Assembly: GCA_023935145.1 (NCBI GenBank)
Contig: CM043698.1
Coordinates: 83,227,501-83,291,500 of the forward strand
DNA length: 64,000 nt
Origin: Bretschneidera sinensis
Taxonomy: Eukaryota > Streptophyta > Magnoliopsida > Brassicales > Akaniaceae
Reading direction: 5' to 3'
The notes under the pieces were generated by a model that was given only the letters and a program-made list of their open reading frames with translations, made no database searches and was not told the origin of the DNA. Both the position numbers and the translations under genes were made by a program. This document shows, one piece after another, positions 10,838 through 20,642 of this stretch (positions within the stretch are counted from its first letter, which is position 1; the number at the start of each line of letters is the position of its first letter).

Positions 10838-11438
10838 CTAAGAAACTTTCTCAACAACACCTTGCATTAAGCTTACATTAGAATATTCATTATCATTTTT
10901 GGTTGATTTTAATGTATTAAATATTTTGAATTCCATCTCTTCATCATTTACCTTCATAGTGACAATGCCCTTTTTTACACTAATATTTGTGTCAGCAGTG
11001 ATCATAAATGGTCTTCCTAAGATGATGGGGAGTGGTAATGGCATACGACATTCTTCCATATCTAAGATAATAAAATCAGCAAGTAAAATAAATTTACCTA
11101 CTCTTACCAAAACATCCTCGAGGATACCTCTCGGTCGTTTGATGCTTCTATCAACCAATTGCAAAGTGATGGAGGTTGGTTGAAGCTCCCCCAAACCTAG
11201 TGTCTCGAATACACTATATGGTAGCAGATTGACTCTTGCTCCTAGATCCAATAATGCATGCTCGAATAGATGGTCACCTAGCCTGCAAGAAATAGTAAAA
11301 CTACCCAGATCTTTTAGTTTTGGTAGTAGTTTTCTTAATAGCACAACACTTACCTCTTCAGTCAAGGCTAAGTCAAAGCTACTGTCTCATGTTCCTAAAA
11401 CTTCATTTTGTTAGTGCAATAATCTTTTAAAAACTTAG
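10838..11438 (-). pseudogene. A: aspartic protease region
   Basis: An open frame of 175 codons on the minus strand (11365-10838) with the Athila-type retropepsin. The active-site motif LLDLGARVNLLPYSVF (D-L-G in place of the usual D-S/T-G) lies at about residue 38, followed by the flap region LVDRSIKRPRGILEDVLV and the ILGRPFM motif near the C-terminus. It would cut the Gag-Pol polyprotein. The upstream part ends abruptly at 11438 where copia element P begins. The site looks better preserved than in B, where the G of D-L-G is K. Confidence 0.8.
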
Positions 11439-12411
11439 TGTTGGTATTTGTCTAAGGTTTAAACATGGTTCAAACATGGTTAAGGTTTGAATAGGTCCAA
11501 GTATGGTTCAAAGATGGTTAAAGTCTAAACCAAAGGTGGAGGATCAAAGTTCAGCAAGTTAGAAGGCTGCACACATATGTGTGCTTCATTTTGGAGTAAG
11601 GGAAGGCCATGCGCACTAGTGTGCGCACTTCTGCACACAAGCATAAGGGTGTTGTGTGAAAAGGACATCAACTTGGAGCTGCAGCGCTAGAACTAGGTAG
11701 GAATAGCACAAGGGACAAAAACTTGAAGCTGCAGCACTGGTTCCTCATCGCTGCAGCACTGGCCGGCACACATGGACAGCATGCTTTAGCCTTCTCTTAG
11801 GTGCGTGAATGCAAGGTTAAAATGCACAGCACCACTTAGGATTGATGGAGGGCCATGGTTAAGTGGTCATCAAGATCTAAGGGTGGAGAATGACACACAA
11901 GATTGGACAAGAAGTTGGTGCACTATATAAAGGGTCACCTAGGTGCAATCTCAACAACAAAAACAAAAAGAAGACACAAGAATGTGATGATGTAACTTGT
12001 GAGACATGTGTGTGAATGAGAGAATTATGTGAGAGTGCAAAGACATAAAACACAAGAGGGACTCATTGTAGAGAGGCTGGTTGTAAAGAAGAGAGGGTAG
12101 TAGAGAATTGATAGGAAGCATTGTAATAGGTCTATCACTTTCTCATTCTCTTCTTGGTTCCTTCAAGAACTTGAGGTTTCTTGGAGAGGGTTGCTGAATT
12201 GTAAAGAACCATTGATTTAGTGCAGAGAGTTCGGAGAAACTCATGAGCACGTAGGCACATTGCCGAACCTCGATAACAAATTACTTGTCTTCTTTCTTTC
12301 TTTGATTTTCTGTTCTTGTGTTTGATTGCTGAAATTCTTTCTACAAGTCATTTTAGACTTCGGTGTTTGGAAGATCACCACCTGGGTATCTTGTCAAGGT
12401 GATTTCCAACA
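11439..12411 (+). repeat. P: 5' LTR (973 bp)
   Basis: It starts TGTTGGTATTTGTC and ends GATTTCCAACA. A TATA box (TATATAA, 11924-11930) divides it. Upstream are palindromic words of the GCTGCAGC type (11681-11773). It matches the 3' LTR at 16103 closely over their common 720 bp. Confidence 0.93.
11681..11773. repeat. Palindromic words in P 5' LTR (GCTGCAGC type)
   Basis: Three words built on CTGCAG with GC arms: AGCTGCAGCGCT, AGCTGCAGCACT and CGCTGCAGCACTGG. They lie about 150 bp upstream of the TATA box. The 3' LTR copy keeps a perfect 14-bp palindrome (16411-16424). Confidence 0.85.
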
Positions 12412-12412
12412 G

Positions 12413-12466
12413 TGGTATCAGAGCATTGGACAGTGGTATCAGAGCTTTGGTCAGTAGAATCAGAGC
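12413..12466 (+). promoter_or_regulatory. P: primer binding site, repeated three times at 21-bp spacing
   Basis: TGGTATCAGAGC (initiator tRNA-Met complement) begins one base after the LTR at 12413. It is repeated exactly at 12434 and as the degenerate TAGAATCAGAGC at 12455, so the unit is a 21-bp tandem triplication. Only the first is in the canonical position against the LTR. Confidence 0.85.
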
Positions 12467-12692
12467 TACACAGCTGGTTATCGAAGCAAGAAGTATAAGG
12501 AACGGAGCCAAGACTCCAAGAATCAAAGATTAAACTTCTTGGGTGATTCAAGAACTGTGTAAAGATCAAGATCCGGTCGTGTTCTTGAAAGTTGATTCAA
12601 GAACGGTGTTCAGATCCATCTTCGATCTGTGTTCTTGAGGTTGAAGAAAGCATTTATGGGTAGTGCATAAATCGGGGATCTTGTCGACAAAG

Positions 12693-13400
12693 ATGGATTC
12701 AAATTTCGGTATTGAGAAGTTTGATGGAAAGGGAGATTTTGCCCTTTGGAAGCAGAAGATCAAGGTGGTTCTAGTGCAACAGAAAGTGGACTTGACTCTT
12801 GGAGAAGATGATGCTTTTCTAGCAAGTATCATGGAGGACCAGCGGATTGAGATGAAGAAGATGGCATACAGCACCATCTTCTTGCACATGTCGGATAATG
12901 TCACAAGACAGTGCGGAGACTCGAAAGATCCAGCTGCAATATGGAAGAAACTAGATGAGTTGTTTCTTGTCAAGACTCTACCTAATAAGAGGTATCTTCG
13001 TAAATGAATCTTTGCTTTTAAATTTGATCCTAAGAAAGAGTTTCAAGATGATCTTGATGCCAAGATAAGGAGTGCATCAAGTGGTAAAAAGTTTTTCTTT
13101 AAAAGAAGGCCAGCAACTTGGTATGGCAGCATGCATGGCTACTACCGGGACAGAAGTAGAGGAGAGAGCCATAGGAGAGTGCACAACAGCATGCATGGCT
13201 ACTACTGGGACAGAGGTAGAGGAGAGAGCCATGGGAGAGTGCACAACAATATGCATGGCTACTACCAGGACAGAGGTAGAGGAGAGAGCCATGGGAGAGT
13301 GCACAGCAGCATGCATGGCTACTACCGGGATAGAGGTAGAAGAGAAAGCCATGGGAGAATGCATTCCAAACTGAGATTTGGAGGGAAGAGCTGCTACTAC
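12693..13400 (+). pseudogene. P: gag with internal deletion and 20-residue tandem repeats
   Basis: The ATG at 12693 starts MDSNFGIEKFDGKGDFALWK, a typical copia gag opening, and the frame continues to a TGA at 13005. The same frame resumes with FDPKKEFQDDLD and then jumps to AKIRS, missing about 100 residues usual for this family. From 13131 to 13370 a 60-bp unit is repeated four times, coding for MHGYYRDRGRGESHGRVHN-like repeats rich in Arg, Gly and His, which would be a nucleic-acid-binding tail. The CX2CX4HX4C zinc knuckle (CYYCYKKGHVKKDC) follows at about 13390-13432. Confidence 0.85.
13131..13370. repeat. 60-bp tandem repeat, four copies, within P gag
   Basis: Four units of exactly 60 bp start with ATGCATGGCTACTACC at 13131, 13191, 13251 and 13311, differing at a few bases each. 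Because 60 is divisible by 3, other frames on both strands are also periodic, which produces spurious repetitive ORFs (13072-13374 + and 13077-13610 -). Confidence 0.95.
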
Positions 13401-13937
13401 TGCTATAAGAAGGGTCATGTCAAGAAAGATTGCAAGAAGATGACAAGGGATAGAGGAGGAAACCATACCAAGAATGGAGAGGCTTCGGTTGTCAAAATAG
13501 AACAGCAAGATGATGATGTTCTTGTTGTGTGCTCGGGTGTGAGCAAGGGGCAAGAAGGAAGCGGGAAATGGATCTTGGATTCCGGGTGCACTCATCACAT
13601 GTGCTCTCACCGGAGTTGGTTCAAGAATTTCAAGGAAACCAATGATGAAAGGGTTTTATTGGGGAATGGAATTTCTTACCAAGTAAGAGGCATAAGAGAC
13701 ATCCAGGTGAGGATGTTTGATGGAATGACAAGGCTGTTGGAAAATGTGAGATATATCCCAGATTTGAGGAGGAATTTGATCTCATTGGGGCAGCTGGATT
13801 CCATAGGATACACATGCAAGATAGAGGGAGGAAAGATCAAGGTAGCCAAGAGATCTTTGGTAGTGATCAAGGCAGCAAGAAACGATGGACTCTATGAGAT
13901 GATCAAAGAGACATAAATCAATGATCAAGCAGCAAGC
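13401..13937 (+). pseudogene. P: aspartic protease domain
   Basis: In the gag frame, WILDSGCTHHMCSHRSWF (about 13570-13623) holds the D-S-G catalytic triplet of the copia retropepsin. It is followed by LLGNGISYQVRGIRDIQV and VRYIPDLRRNLISLGQLD, the conserved C-terminal part. The wording is of the Tork/Tnt1 lineage. An in-frame TAA at 13914 separates it from the integrase, but the frame does not change. Confidence 0.85.
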
Positions 13938-14820
13938 TTGATGGCTGAGATGGATAGGGCAGCCCTTTGGCACACTTGCTTGGGATATATGAGCGAAGAG
14001 GGCCTGCAAGTTCTCAGCAAAGATGGCCTACTTGGTGGAGACAAAGTAGAGGAACTTGATTTCTGCGAGTGTTGTGTTCTTGAGAAGCAACACCGGGTCA
14101 GCTTCAACACCGGAGTGCACAAGTCTAAAGGCATTCTTGACTACATTCATGCGAACCTTTGGGGACCAGCAAGGACACCAACACAGGGAGGTAACTTTTA
14201 CTTTTTGTCATTAATTGATGATTATTCAAGAAGAGTGTGGTTTTATTTGGTTAGAAATAAATCGGATGCCTTGAATAAGTTAAGGTGTGGAAAGGGCTGG
14301 TTGAGACTCAAATGGGTAGAGTAGTTAAGGGGATAAGAACCGATAATGGCTTAGAAATTTTTAACCATGAACTTGATCAATTCTGAAGGTTAAATGGGAT
14401 TCTAAGGCATAGGACGGTTGTGGAAACCCCTTAGCAAAGTGGAGTTGCTGAGTGGATGAATAAGACGCTTATAGAAAAGGTTAAATAGATCCGGATTACC
14501 CGAATATTTTTGGGGGGAAGCTGTGTCTACTACTGCATACTTGGTGAATAGATCACCCTCTAGGATTGTGTATCAAAAGACTCCCATGGAGATGTGGAGT
14601 GGAAAACCCCCTGAGTTGGACAACCTTAGGACTTTTGGGTATGCTGCGTATGCACAACAAAAGGAAGATAAGCTTAGCCTAGGATCTAGAAAATATGTAT
14701 TTCTAGGATATGGGGAAGGGGTTAAGGGGTATAGGTTGTGGTCCTTAGAAGGATTGAAACTCATTATAAGTAGAGATGTTCATTTTAATGAATTATTATT
14801 TCCTTATTTGGAGAAAACTA
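13938..14820 (+). pseudogene. P: integrase, broken
   Basis: The pre-integrase segment LWHTCLGYMSEEGLQ and the zinc-binding CECCVLEKQHR lie at 13960-14095. The catalytic core shows the first Asp in SLIDDYSRRVWF (about 14205), the second in RTDNG (about 14337) and the Glu in GVAEWMNKT (about 14445), but they are in different frames: shifts occur near 14283 and 14505, with stops between. The C-terminal region VFLGYGEGVKGYRLW (about 14697) is intact from 14523. Catalytic residues survive, the reading frame does not. Confidence 0.85.
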
Positions 14821-15110
14821 ACCCTGCAGGGGCTAGTGAGCAAACCAGTTTGGTTCTTGTGGAGCATAGCATCAAAGAAGATTCAGTTCAGGTAGAGCAA
14901 GGAAGGCAAGAGGGTTTGGACCAGGTAGAGCCCTTGGATGAAGGCCATGCTCAGGGCACTCAAGATGAGGCTGAACTAGAAGAGGTTGATGCAGCAAGTT
15001 GGAAAGACTATCAGCTCATAAAAGACCGGGAAGGAAGGCTGGTCGGACCACCTTCAAGATACGGGTTTGCGGATGCTGCGGATGTAGCAACTCCTTGGAC
15101 AAAATGAGGG

Positions 15111-15480
15111 ATGAGTGAACAAGAGACTTACATGGGATGTAAGGATTCAGCAAGATTGAAGGTAGCTATGGAGGAAGAAATGGATTCTTTGAGGAAGAAC
15201 AACTTCTGGGAATTGGTGCACATTCCAGGAAATCAGAGAGTTGTGGATTGTAAGTGGACTTACAAGGTCAAAGAAGGGTACCCTCCAGGAGATGAAGTCC
15301 AAAACAAGGCTAGGCTGGTGGGGAATGGGTTCACAAGAAGAGAAGACATAGGTTTCACAGAAACTTTCTCACCCGGACACAAGGTGGAGAAGATGGTGAG
15401 TATCCTTACCTATGTCACTAATGGGCTATTGGTTTGGAACAGCAAGAAGAGGATGGAAAGGTTTACATTTTAACTCAGTG
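15111..15480 (+). pseudogene. P: reverse transcriptase, N-terminal part only
   Basis: AMEEEMDSLRKNNFWELV, WTYKVKEG, KARLVGNGFTRREDIGF and FTETFSPG mark the start of a copia RT in the same frame as the integrase C-terminus, after a TGA at 15105. The sequence then jumps from about residue 90 to the segment normally found after the catalytic YVDD box, so the active site and roughly 190 residues are gone. Confidence 0.85.
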
Positions 15481-15905
15481 AGGAGTTCGAGAGGAAGGAT
15501 CTCAGCCTTACACAAAAGATCCTTGGGATGTGTAAAATCCAAGAAAATGAGAGAAACCGGTTGAGGGTTTCTTGGGCAATGGGTGTTCTCAGCAAATTTG
15601 TGAGTAATCCCGGAAAGAAGCATTAGTTTGGGATGAAGTGGTTGCTAAGGTATTGGAAGGCTCAGTGCCAGCCAATGGTAGCACTCATAACAACCGGGGT
15701 AGAATACATAGCGGCTATGAAAGCCATAAAGGAAGCTATGGGGTGCAAAGGGTTGTTGGGCGAGTGGGAGGTCCTAAAAGAGGAGGTTGTGGTGTTTTCG
15801 GAGAGCCAAAGTGCAGGGCACTTGTGGAGGAATCTGGTGTTCCATGAGGGGGTGAAGTATATGGATGTTAGGTATCATTACATTCCGGAAAATGGTATGA
15901 AATGA
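15481..15905 (+). pseudogene. P: RNase H region
   Basis: After the RT deletion the 'KDLSLTQKILGM' segment is followed, with some stops, by LLRYWKAQ, GVEYIAAMKAIKEAMG and YMDVRYHYIPENG, the order of a copia RNase H. The normal EAEY is GVEY, and the DADW-like motif is missing. Ends at TGA 15903. Confidence 0.8.
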
Positions 15906-16090
15906 TGCATTCATGTTGACAAGAAGACCACAGAGGAAAGTCTTGTAGATTTGGGTACTAAGGTTCTACCTCTAAGAAGGTCCAATCATTGCCTTGGACT
16001 TCTTAGGATTAGAGTCGGTTGATTAATGACTCAAGATGAGTTTGGATCCTGAAGGTCTCTGCACATTGGTTTGGGTTTAAACGCTTAGAC

Positions 16091-16102
16091 AAAGGTAGAG
16101 AT
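16091..16102 (+). promoter_or_regulatory. P: polypurine tract
   Basis: AAAGGTAGAGAT lies directly before the 3' LTR start TGTTGG at 16103. This is the usual copia position for the plus-strand primer. Confidence 0.75.
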
Positions 16103-16822
16103 TGTTGGTATTTGTCTAAGGTTTAAACATGGTTCAAACATGGTTAAGGTTTAAACAGGTCCAAGTATGGTTCAAAGATGGTTAAATTCTAAACCAAAGG
16201 TGGAGGATCAAAGTTCAGCAAGTTAGAAGGCTGCACACATATGTGTGCTTCATTTTGGAGCAAAAGAAGGCCATACGCACTAGTGTGCACACTTCTGCAC
16301 ACAAGCAGAAGAGTGTTGTGTGAAGGGGACAACAACTTTGAGCTGTAGTTCTGGAACCTAGCAGGAATAGCACAAGGGACAGAAACTTGAAGCTGCAGCA
16401 CTGGTTCCTCAGCGCTGCAGCGCTGGCTGGCACACATGGACAGCATGCTTTAGCCTTCTCTTAGGTGCGTGAATGCAAGGTTAAAACACACAGCACCACT
16501 TAGGATTGATGGAGGGCCATGGTTAAGTGGTCATCAAGATCTAAAGGTGGAGAATGACACACAAGATTAGACAAGAAGTTGGTGCACTATATAAAGGGTC
16601 ACCTAGGTTTAATCTCAACAACAAAAACAAAAAGAAGACACAAGAATGTGATGATGTAACTTGTGAGATATGTGTGTGAATGAGAGAATTATGTGAGAGT
16701 GCAAAGACACAAAACAAAAGAGGGACTCATTGTAGAGAGGCTGGTTGTAAAGAAGAGAGGGTAGTAGAGAATTGATAGGAAGCATTGGAATAGGTCTATC
16801 ACTTTCTCGTTCTCTTACGGAT
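16103..16822 (+). repeat. P: 3' LTR, truncated
   Basis: The first 720 bp match the 5' LTR, including the TATA box (about 16588-16595) and a perfect palindrome AGCGCTGCAGCGCT (16411-16424). After 'ctatcactttctcgttctctt' homology breaks off; the final 250 bp of the LTR are absent. Confidence 0.92.
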
Positions 16823-16862
16823 CATTGATAGGAAGCATTGTAATAGGCCTAGTAGAGAGGCT
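16823..16862. other. Filler sequence at the P/A deletion joint
   Basis: About 40 bp separate the broken LTR of P from the resumed gag of A. The filler consists of copies of nearby LTR phrases ('attgataggaagcattgtaatagg' and 'tagagaggct'), as expected from error-prone end joining with template switching. Confidence 0.65.
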
Positions 16863-17887
16863 ACTTGCTCATGATCTATAGATGAATACAAGGGATATGT
16901 ATCAGTATTATGATCAAATTGGGAACAAATAGCATATACCTGGAGTGGCATAGCTGGTGGGTTAGGTGAGGCATTCTGAGCAACCATAGCTTTAACTAAC
17001 AGGTCTAGTTTCCTTTTTATAGCAGCCATCTGAGTGGATGATCCTCCATTGAAGCTTACCTCATACATACCCTTACTCTTTGTTACATGTCTACCTTGAG
17101 AGGAGATTTGCTGAGTGTGTTCACTTAGGGTTTTGAAGAGCTCTATAGCTTTTTCGCTGCTTTTCTCCATCAGTACTCCTCCACAACCTGAATCCACAAT
17201 ACTTTTGTTAGTATCACTTAAACCTTCATAGAAAGCTTGTACCAGTTCATCCTGAGGTAGGTTGTGATGTGGGCATTTGAGTAGCAGTTTGTTGAAGTGT
17301 CCTCAGGCCTCGAAGAATAGATCTCCATCCTTTTGCTGGAATGACTGAATTTCCTTCCTCATTTGCCTCGTCTTTTAGGCTGGGAAAAACTTCCTTAGGA
17401 ATTTTCTAGCCAACTCCTCCCAAGTGTGAATAGAAACTGCAGGCAAAGAATTGTACCACAGTTTAGCATTATCTTTTAAGGAAAAAAGGAAAAGAATTAA
17501 CCTTATTCCTTCTTGGTCTAAGCCTCGGATGTCCTGGAACTTGCAAAGATCGAAGAACTCTCGGAGGTGCAAGTGTGGATCCTCATTAGGTGTTCCTCTA
17601 AAGTGAGTCAGTGCACTGAGTATCTGCGGAGATATATAGTAGTTTCCTTCAGCCTACGGTTGATACACAATGCATGATGGCTGATCGAGGTTCCATGGGA
17701 TGAAGGATTGCTTCATCGGTCTTCGCTCAAGAGGTTGTTGGTTTTCTAACTGTTCCGCTATTGGTACTTCTTCCTCAATTTCTTCTTTTACCTCTTTCGA
17801 GTTGTCTCTAAGCCTTTGTCGGATCATTCACTCAAGCTCGGTGTCGAGGGAAAAGAATGTTGGATGCTTGGATCGAAGTCCGTGCAT
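16863..17887 (-). pseudogene. A: gag
   Basis: The gag ATG is at 17887 on the minus strand, homologous to that of B at 32175. The capsid-type core reads FFDLCKFQDIRGLDQEGIRL and WYNSLPAVSIHTWEELARKF (17572-17375). Downstream are KCPHHNLPQDELVQAFYEGL and the segment with VDSGCGGVLMEKSSEKA (17197-16800). Stops interrupt it at several points. The zinc knuckle is degenerate: the first and last Cys of CX2CX4HX4C, present in B, are both Tyr here. Capsid function would be lost. Confidence 0.85.
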
Positions 17888-17956
17888 GAATCGGTGACAA
17901 TCGCTTAAGTGCAGCAGTTAAACACTGCTGTCCGGGTAACTCTTTACCTCAATTAT

Positions 17957-17994
17957 GCTCGATCGCACAGGAGGGTGTGCTCGATCACAAGTGG
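17957..17994. repeat. Palindromic words in the leader of A
   Basis: Two GATCGAGCGC-type words between primer site and gag ATG, 70 bp upstream of the ATG in the element sense. Homologous cluster in B: 32233-32297. Confidence 0.8.
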
Positions 17995-18184
17995 CACAAA
18001 AAGCTCTCCTAGAATTCCTAAAACAGAAAACAAAAAGGAATTAGATTAAGGTTTAATGAAACAAAAATAAGATAAAAATAGAAACTTAAAATTTTTGAGA
18101 TTTTTTTTATAAAAGTAGAAATAGAATGAAAAAGAAATAACAACGATTAATGAAAGATAATTCTAAAAAAAAATTTCAGTGCAA

Positions 18185-18202
18185 TCCCTGGCAACGGCGC
18201 CA
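18185..18202 (-). promoter_or_regulatory. A: primer binding site (tRNA-Asp)
   Basis: On the minus strand TGGCGCCGTTGCCAGGGA is complementary to the 3' end of plant tRNA-Asp with one mismatch. It lies 6 bp inside the LTR border, as in C. This primer is typical of the Athila/Tat group. Confidence 0.9.
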
Positions 18203-18208
18203 AAAACT

Positions 18209-19416
18209 TGGTGTGTGATTATCCACCTAAATAAATATGTGAATAATCGTACTTGTTTTACTTGCAAGTGCACAAGGTCAATGGTAACATAGTGTGCAAG
18301 TGCGAGATCATTTCTATAGGGATTGGTAAACTTCGATTTAGAATCAGTTTCTCAAAGTAAAAAGAGAAATAAATGTAACGTGCGAGTTAATAATAATAAG
18401 AACATAGAGCTGTGATATCCACCACTAATTACACTTTCCCACTAAGTAAGGTGCCAATGCTCTATCCTTATTATGAATACCTAATGGTTGCCAACCTAAG
18501 GGCTTGGTTCACACCTTAGGCTATTGATCTCCCTAAGCAACGAGTTAGGCAAGGTGTATACTCTAACTCTTTTCTCTCTTAAGGGATTCAGCATGGGTGT
18601 ATACCGAGTTGTTCCTTAAGAGAGCATAAGGGCTGTGGAGATCGGCAACCACACGGGACCTAGGGCTTGGTCCGCTCCCGGTTTCCCATATTGATTAACC
18701 CAACAATCCAGGGTGGATATCTTTTGTTACTATTATTGAACCTAAGACTCGATCAAATCCATACCATATGCATAAGTTGATTAGACACACACATATGAGA
18801 AATTTAAATACAAATAGGTATTAATCAAGTTAAGCATTATAACATGGCTATAGGCAAAGGTAATCAATGAATATATATGTGGAAAAGCATAATTAGGGCT
18901 TCAATCAAGCCCTATAAGAGTTTAGTTACACATGCTAGTTGAACTAAACATTATAACCATGATCAAACAAAAACAAAAAAATGAAACCCGAAGAAGAGTA
19001 AGGAGACAAGTCATCAATTCATCTTCAAGCTTGTAACTTCAAGTCTAAAACAAAAGGTATGGTTTCTATGTTTTACAAGGCTATATATAGGGCTCTAAGG
19101 GTTCCACGAAACCCTAATTTGTTATTTAAGGTCTGGAGACTTCTTTCCATATCTGGCTCTGCCGCCTCTGGTGTGTGTGCGCTCGAGCGTATACGGTCTA
19201 TGCTCGATCACAAGGGAGGTGCGCTCGAGTGCACCTTGCTGGATTGCAGAACTTTACTTTTTATTCCTTAGAGCTCCAAAATGTCATCTTTTTATCAAAG
19301 CCCTGTGAAAAACACATGAAACATGAAAATGAAATAGAATCTACTAAAATAGATAAACAAAAAGCCTTACAAGCGTAAATTAAAGGGCTTAAATATGACT
19401 ATTTAAGCACTTATCA
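18209..19416 (-). repeat. A: 5' LTR (1208 bp)
   Basis: On the minus strand it starts TGATAAGTGCTTAAATA (19416) and ends CACACACCA (18209). TATATATAG (19082-19090) is the TATA box; palindromic words (19177-19234) lie 87 bp upstream. It aligns along its length with LTRs B and D. Its start touches the ORF3 fragment of B directly. Confidence 0.92.
19177..19234. repeat. Palindromic words in A LTR
   Basis: Three words, among them TGCGCTCGAGCG and GTGCGCTCGAGTGCAC, just upstream of the TATA box in the element sense. Confidence 0.8.
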
Positions 19417-19795
19417 GCTCCTCCATATGGGTATCCTTCGGAGGGGACTCATCGCAACAGTGAAGAGCAGCAGTGATGTCAGCAGTGGTCAGCTCGATGA
19501 ACTTGCCATAGACTGAGGAGGATAGGATCTCTGGTCAGGTGCAGTTATAGGACAGGTTCTCATAGAAGCTGACCACAAATTGAGTGTAAGCCGTCATGCA
19601 AACAGGCTTAAACAACCGCTTGAGTCCTCGAGCTTTGAATTCTTGGACCGCCCATCGAGTGGCGTCTAAGCTCCTAAAGTCTGCATCGATATTGAATGTA
19701 GTCTCGAACAAGATTTCTCGTTACTCAAAACTAGGCTAAGAGGATTGGGAACGGTTGTTGGAGGCTCAGGAACTGGAAGCTACTTGTTTAGGCAT
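19417..19795 (-). pseudogene. B: ORF3, 5' fragment
   Basis: Homologous to 9730-9383 of A: on the minus strand the phrases for a short Ser/Arg-rich start, 'ETTFN', a Trp-containing segment, the FYENLSYNC motif and CDESPPKD can be followed with small frame breaks. It is cut by the LTR of A at 19416, so the C-terminal two thirds are missing. The role of this domain is unknown. Confidence 0.65.
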
Positions 19796-19818
19796 TGTGG
19801 TGTAGCTTCTGGTGTAAA

Positions 19819-19879
19819 TGCGCTCGATTGCACTGAGTGATGTGCGCTCGATCACAAGTGCCTGGTGCTTGATCACAAT
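19819..19879. repeat. Palindromic words upstream of B ORF3
   Basis: Three decayed GATCGAGCGC-type words at the position matching 9766-9832 of A. Confidence 0.75.
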
Positions 19880-20320
19880 GGTTCAGGCAATGTGTCGAAC
19901 ATGTTATGCGTGACAGAAGCTAGAAGCTGTGGAAATCACACGAACTCGATCTCAAACTCCTGTAATCATGAAAGAAAACAACCAAAACACAAGATAAATA
20001 CACAATAGGAGTAAATTATAAATAAATAAAAAATGTGTGTGATGGTGTGCAACAAATTAGAAAAACATGGGTATGGGCCTACCGTGTGTATTTGTGAAAG
20101 TGAGTGGGTGTGATGGGGGAAGGAGGAGGAGAGAGCTAGTGGTAGGGTGGTGATTGGTGTGGAGTGCCGGTGGTGAGAGGGAGGCTTGAGGCGGATATTG
20201 TGTAGGATGAGGGCGAGTGCGATAGACAGGGAGAGGGAGTGCGCTAGAGCGTAAGCAGAGGTAAATGGGTTTTGTGAGCTAAGTGTGATTAAAAACCATC
20301 ATGTGCCTTATCTGCCCTGA

Positions 20321-20452
20321 GTGTGCTCGAGTGCATGGTGAAGTGCACTCGATCGCACTTATGCCCAAATGTGTGCTAGGGTGCGCTCACACGCTATGGA
20401 GAGCAAGGTGAGGGTGCGCTCAAGCACACTATGTGGTGCGCTCAAGTGTAAG
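20321..20452. repeat. Palindromic words between B integrase and ORF3
   Basis: Five or more words, including GTGTGCTCGAGTGCA and GTGCACTCGATCGCAC, at the position matching 10281-10374 of A. The two clusters have diverged but keep the spacing. Confidence 0.8.
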
Positions 20453-20642
20453 GCAGCATGTATGTAAAAACCTTACCAGGACTAAGAGGATAAAAATAAT
20501 GAGCATAAGTTCAGAACAATACAACCTTACCGTACTTTAGTGGCCTCAGTACCATTAACCTCAATAGAGGCGCTTGAGCTATATGGTTATGAAAGTGGGA
20601 ATTGCTCAAGCTCTCTCTATAGTAGCTTCAGTGCTATTCTCT

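Larger units (their letters stand above)
11439..16822 (+). mobile_element. Element P: Tork/Tnt1-like copia retrotransposon inserted in A
   Basis: Structure: 5' LTR 11439-12411, tRNA-Met primer site 12413-12424, gag, zinc knuckle, protease, integrase, part of RT, RNase H, purine tract 16091-16102, 3' LTR from 16103. It interrupts A at 11438. On the right the 3' LTR stops at about 16820 and A resumes at about 16862, missing roughly 670 bp that B has (30483-31155), so a deletion has removed the LTR end, the target duplication and part of gag of A. P has its own internal losses in gag and RT and is dead. Confidence 0.9.
8206..19416 (-). mobile_element. Element A: Athila-like Ty3/gypsy element lacking RT and integrase
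   Basis: Reading right to left: 5' LTR (18209-19416), tRNA-Asp primer site, gag (17887-16863), protease (11438-10838, now separated from gag by element P), a join from post-protease directly to post-integrase sequence near 10625, ORF3 (9730-8650), and a 3' non-coding region with a hairpin and purine tract (8308-8343). There is no 3' LTR: homology ends at 8206 against element M. Compared with B, the whole RT, RNase H and integrase block is absent, so A could move only with enzymes from a relative. Its right LTR directly abuts the truncated ORF3 of B, which suggests that A inserted into B. Confidence 0.85.

Noticed and set aside
13072..13610. Repetitive ORFs on both strands over the P gag repeats
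   Set aside because: Shadows of the 60-bp repeat; the real frame has the zinc knuckle and protease in phase.
18209..19416. LTR shared by A and B from recombination
   Set aside because: B has no purine tract or complete ORF3 next to it, so it is not a normal 3' LTR of B.
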